Assembly: GCA_019163375.1 (NCBI GenBank) | Contig: JAFLKK010000005.1 | Coordinates: 97,511-161,510, forward strand | Origin: Paludibacter sp. | GTDB lineage: Bacteria > Bacteroidota > Bacteroidia > Bacteroidales > Paludibacteraceae | Direction: 5' to 3' | Length of the DNA: 64,000 nucleotides | Part shown: positions 63,486 to 64,000 of the stretch, piece by piece | Layout of the letters: each line of letters starts with the position of its first letter | Numbering within the stretch: the first letter of the stretch is position 1 | Made by a program: the position numbers and the translations under genes | The notes under the pieces: generated by a model | The model's database searches: none | Seen by the model: only the letters and a program-made list of their open reading frames with translations | What the model was told of the DNA's origin: nothing

Positions 63486-63508
63486 CCCCAACTCGTCGAG
63501 AGTTGGGG
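63486..63508 (+). terminator. Intergenic hairpin between the two curlin genes
   Basis: CCCCAACTC and GAGTTGGGG pair perfectly with a 5-nt loop (GTCGA). No T run follows, so it may be an mRNA-processing or stability element rather than a full terminator. Confidence 0.5.
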
Positions 63509-63569
63509 TAATAAACTGAAATTTATCTTACATTCAATTTAACTAACCAGTACATTTAAAATAATCGTT

Positions 63570-64000
63570 ATGAAAAAACTAAACTATATTATCGCAACTC
63601 TCCTATTGTTTACAGGAGGTATTTTCGCACAATCTAATATCGCAAATGTAACAGAATCCGGACAAGACCAAAATGCAACGATTGATCAAAAAGGGATTTT
63701 AAATCAATCGTATGTAAACCAATCAAATAAAGCAAATACGGCCTTAGTTACTCAGATAAATATGAATAAGAAAACAAATACTTATTCTGAGATAATTCAA
63801 TCCGGAGAAACAAACAAAGCCAAGGTTGAGCAAACTTCAAATGCGAGATTCCCATTATCAGTTGGTAAGATTGAAGCATACATCACTCAATCGGGTAATC
63901 AGAATGAGGCAGTACAGGTTCAGGGACCACATTTACTTCAGGGAAGAACATTTGGAGAAATTATTCAAGGTGGCAATGAAAATTATGCTTCGCAACACCA
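63570..64000 (+). CDS. Second curlin-repeat protein (partial, runs off the right edge)
   Basis: The ATG at 63570-63572 opens MKKLNYIIATLLLFTGGIFA, a signal peptide close to the previous gene. The 143 visible codons keep the same order of motifs as the 62209 gene (NVTESGQDQNATIDQKGILN, TQSGNQNEAVQVQGPHL, IIQGGNENYASQH), so it is a tandem duplicate. The remaining repeats lie outside the window. Confidence 0.88.
   Translation, partial: MKKLNYIIATLLLFTGGIFAQSNIANVTESGQDQNATIDQKGILNQSYVNQSNKANTALVTQINMNKKTNTYSEIIQSGETNKAKVEQTSNARFPLSVGKIEAYITQSGNQNEAVQVQGPHLLQGRTFGEIIQGGNENYASQH

Overview
The window is a stretch of chromosome from a low-GC member of the Bacteroidota, most likely order Bacteroidales. 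Four things support this. At least twenty genes have a TAnnTTTG -7 box upstream, which is the Bacteroidota sigma-factor signature. Shine-Dalgarno sites are rare. Several family-restricted genes are present (DUF4290, DUF4494, stand-alone TrpB2, the ComEA-like helix-hairpin-helix protein, RprY-type winged helices). MurA carries the Asp variant of its active-site Cys. I cannot name the genus from sequence alone.

1-32 kb is conserved core. After the start of a methyltransferase (left edge) come a lipoprotein, the SRP RNA and tRNA-Thr(TGT), YihY, RNase P RNA, type II NADH dehydrogenase and TrpB2 (with a hairpin leader). Next are yicC-gmk-nadD, a glyoxalase-II-like hydrolase, rsmG, adenine deaminase, DUF4290-murA, rlmN, a tilS operon, folC, ruvX-def, yggS, an M48 protease, mtnN, class II aldolase and the very long pyruvate:ferredoxin oxidoreductase.

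32-47 kb is still mostly housekeeping: an AAA_14 ATPase, a dihydrouridine synthase, a heterodimeric ABC exporter with DUF423 and DUF6157 genes, an EamA permease, rlmB, an RluA-type pseudouridine synthase, fabD, aspS and a PhnA-type zinc ribbon.

47-64 kb is accessory. It holds a LuxR-type regulator, an orphan perfect hairpin, a phased array of twelve 21-bp repeats, and a fibronectin-III protein. A two-gene OLD-nuclease/UvrD-helicase module (Gabija-like anti-phage defence) follows. Then come REP-like palindromes around a membrane protein, a secreted protein of fifteen 21-residue repeats and a CPBP protease, an ABC-2 transporter with a TerB-like protein, an atypical response regulator, an FKBP lipoprotein, and a curlin (functional amyloid) locus that runs off the right edge behind a long untranslated leader.

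The most unusual items are the 21-bp array at 49033-49284, the Gabija-like module at 50235-53434, the 21-residue repeat protein at 54349-55476 and the curlin cluster at 61.8-64 kb. Several gene starts were moved downstream because the longest reading frame begins inside the promoter -7 box.
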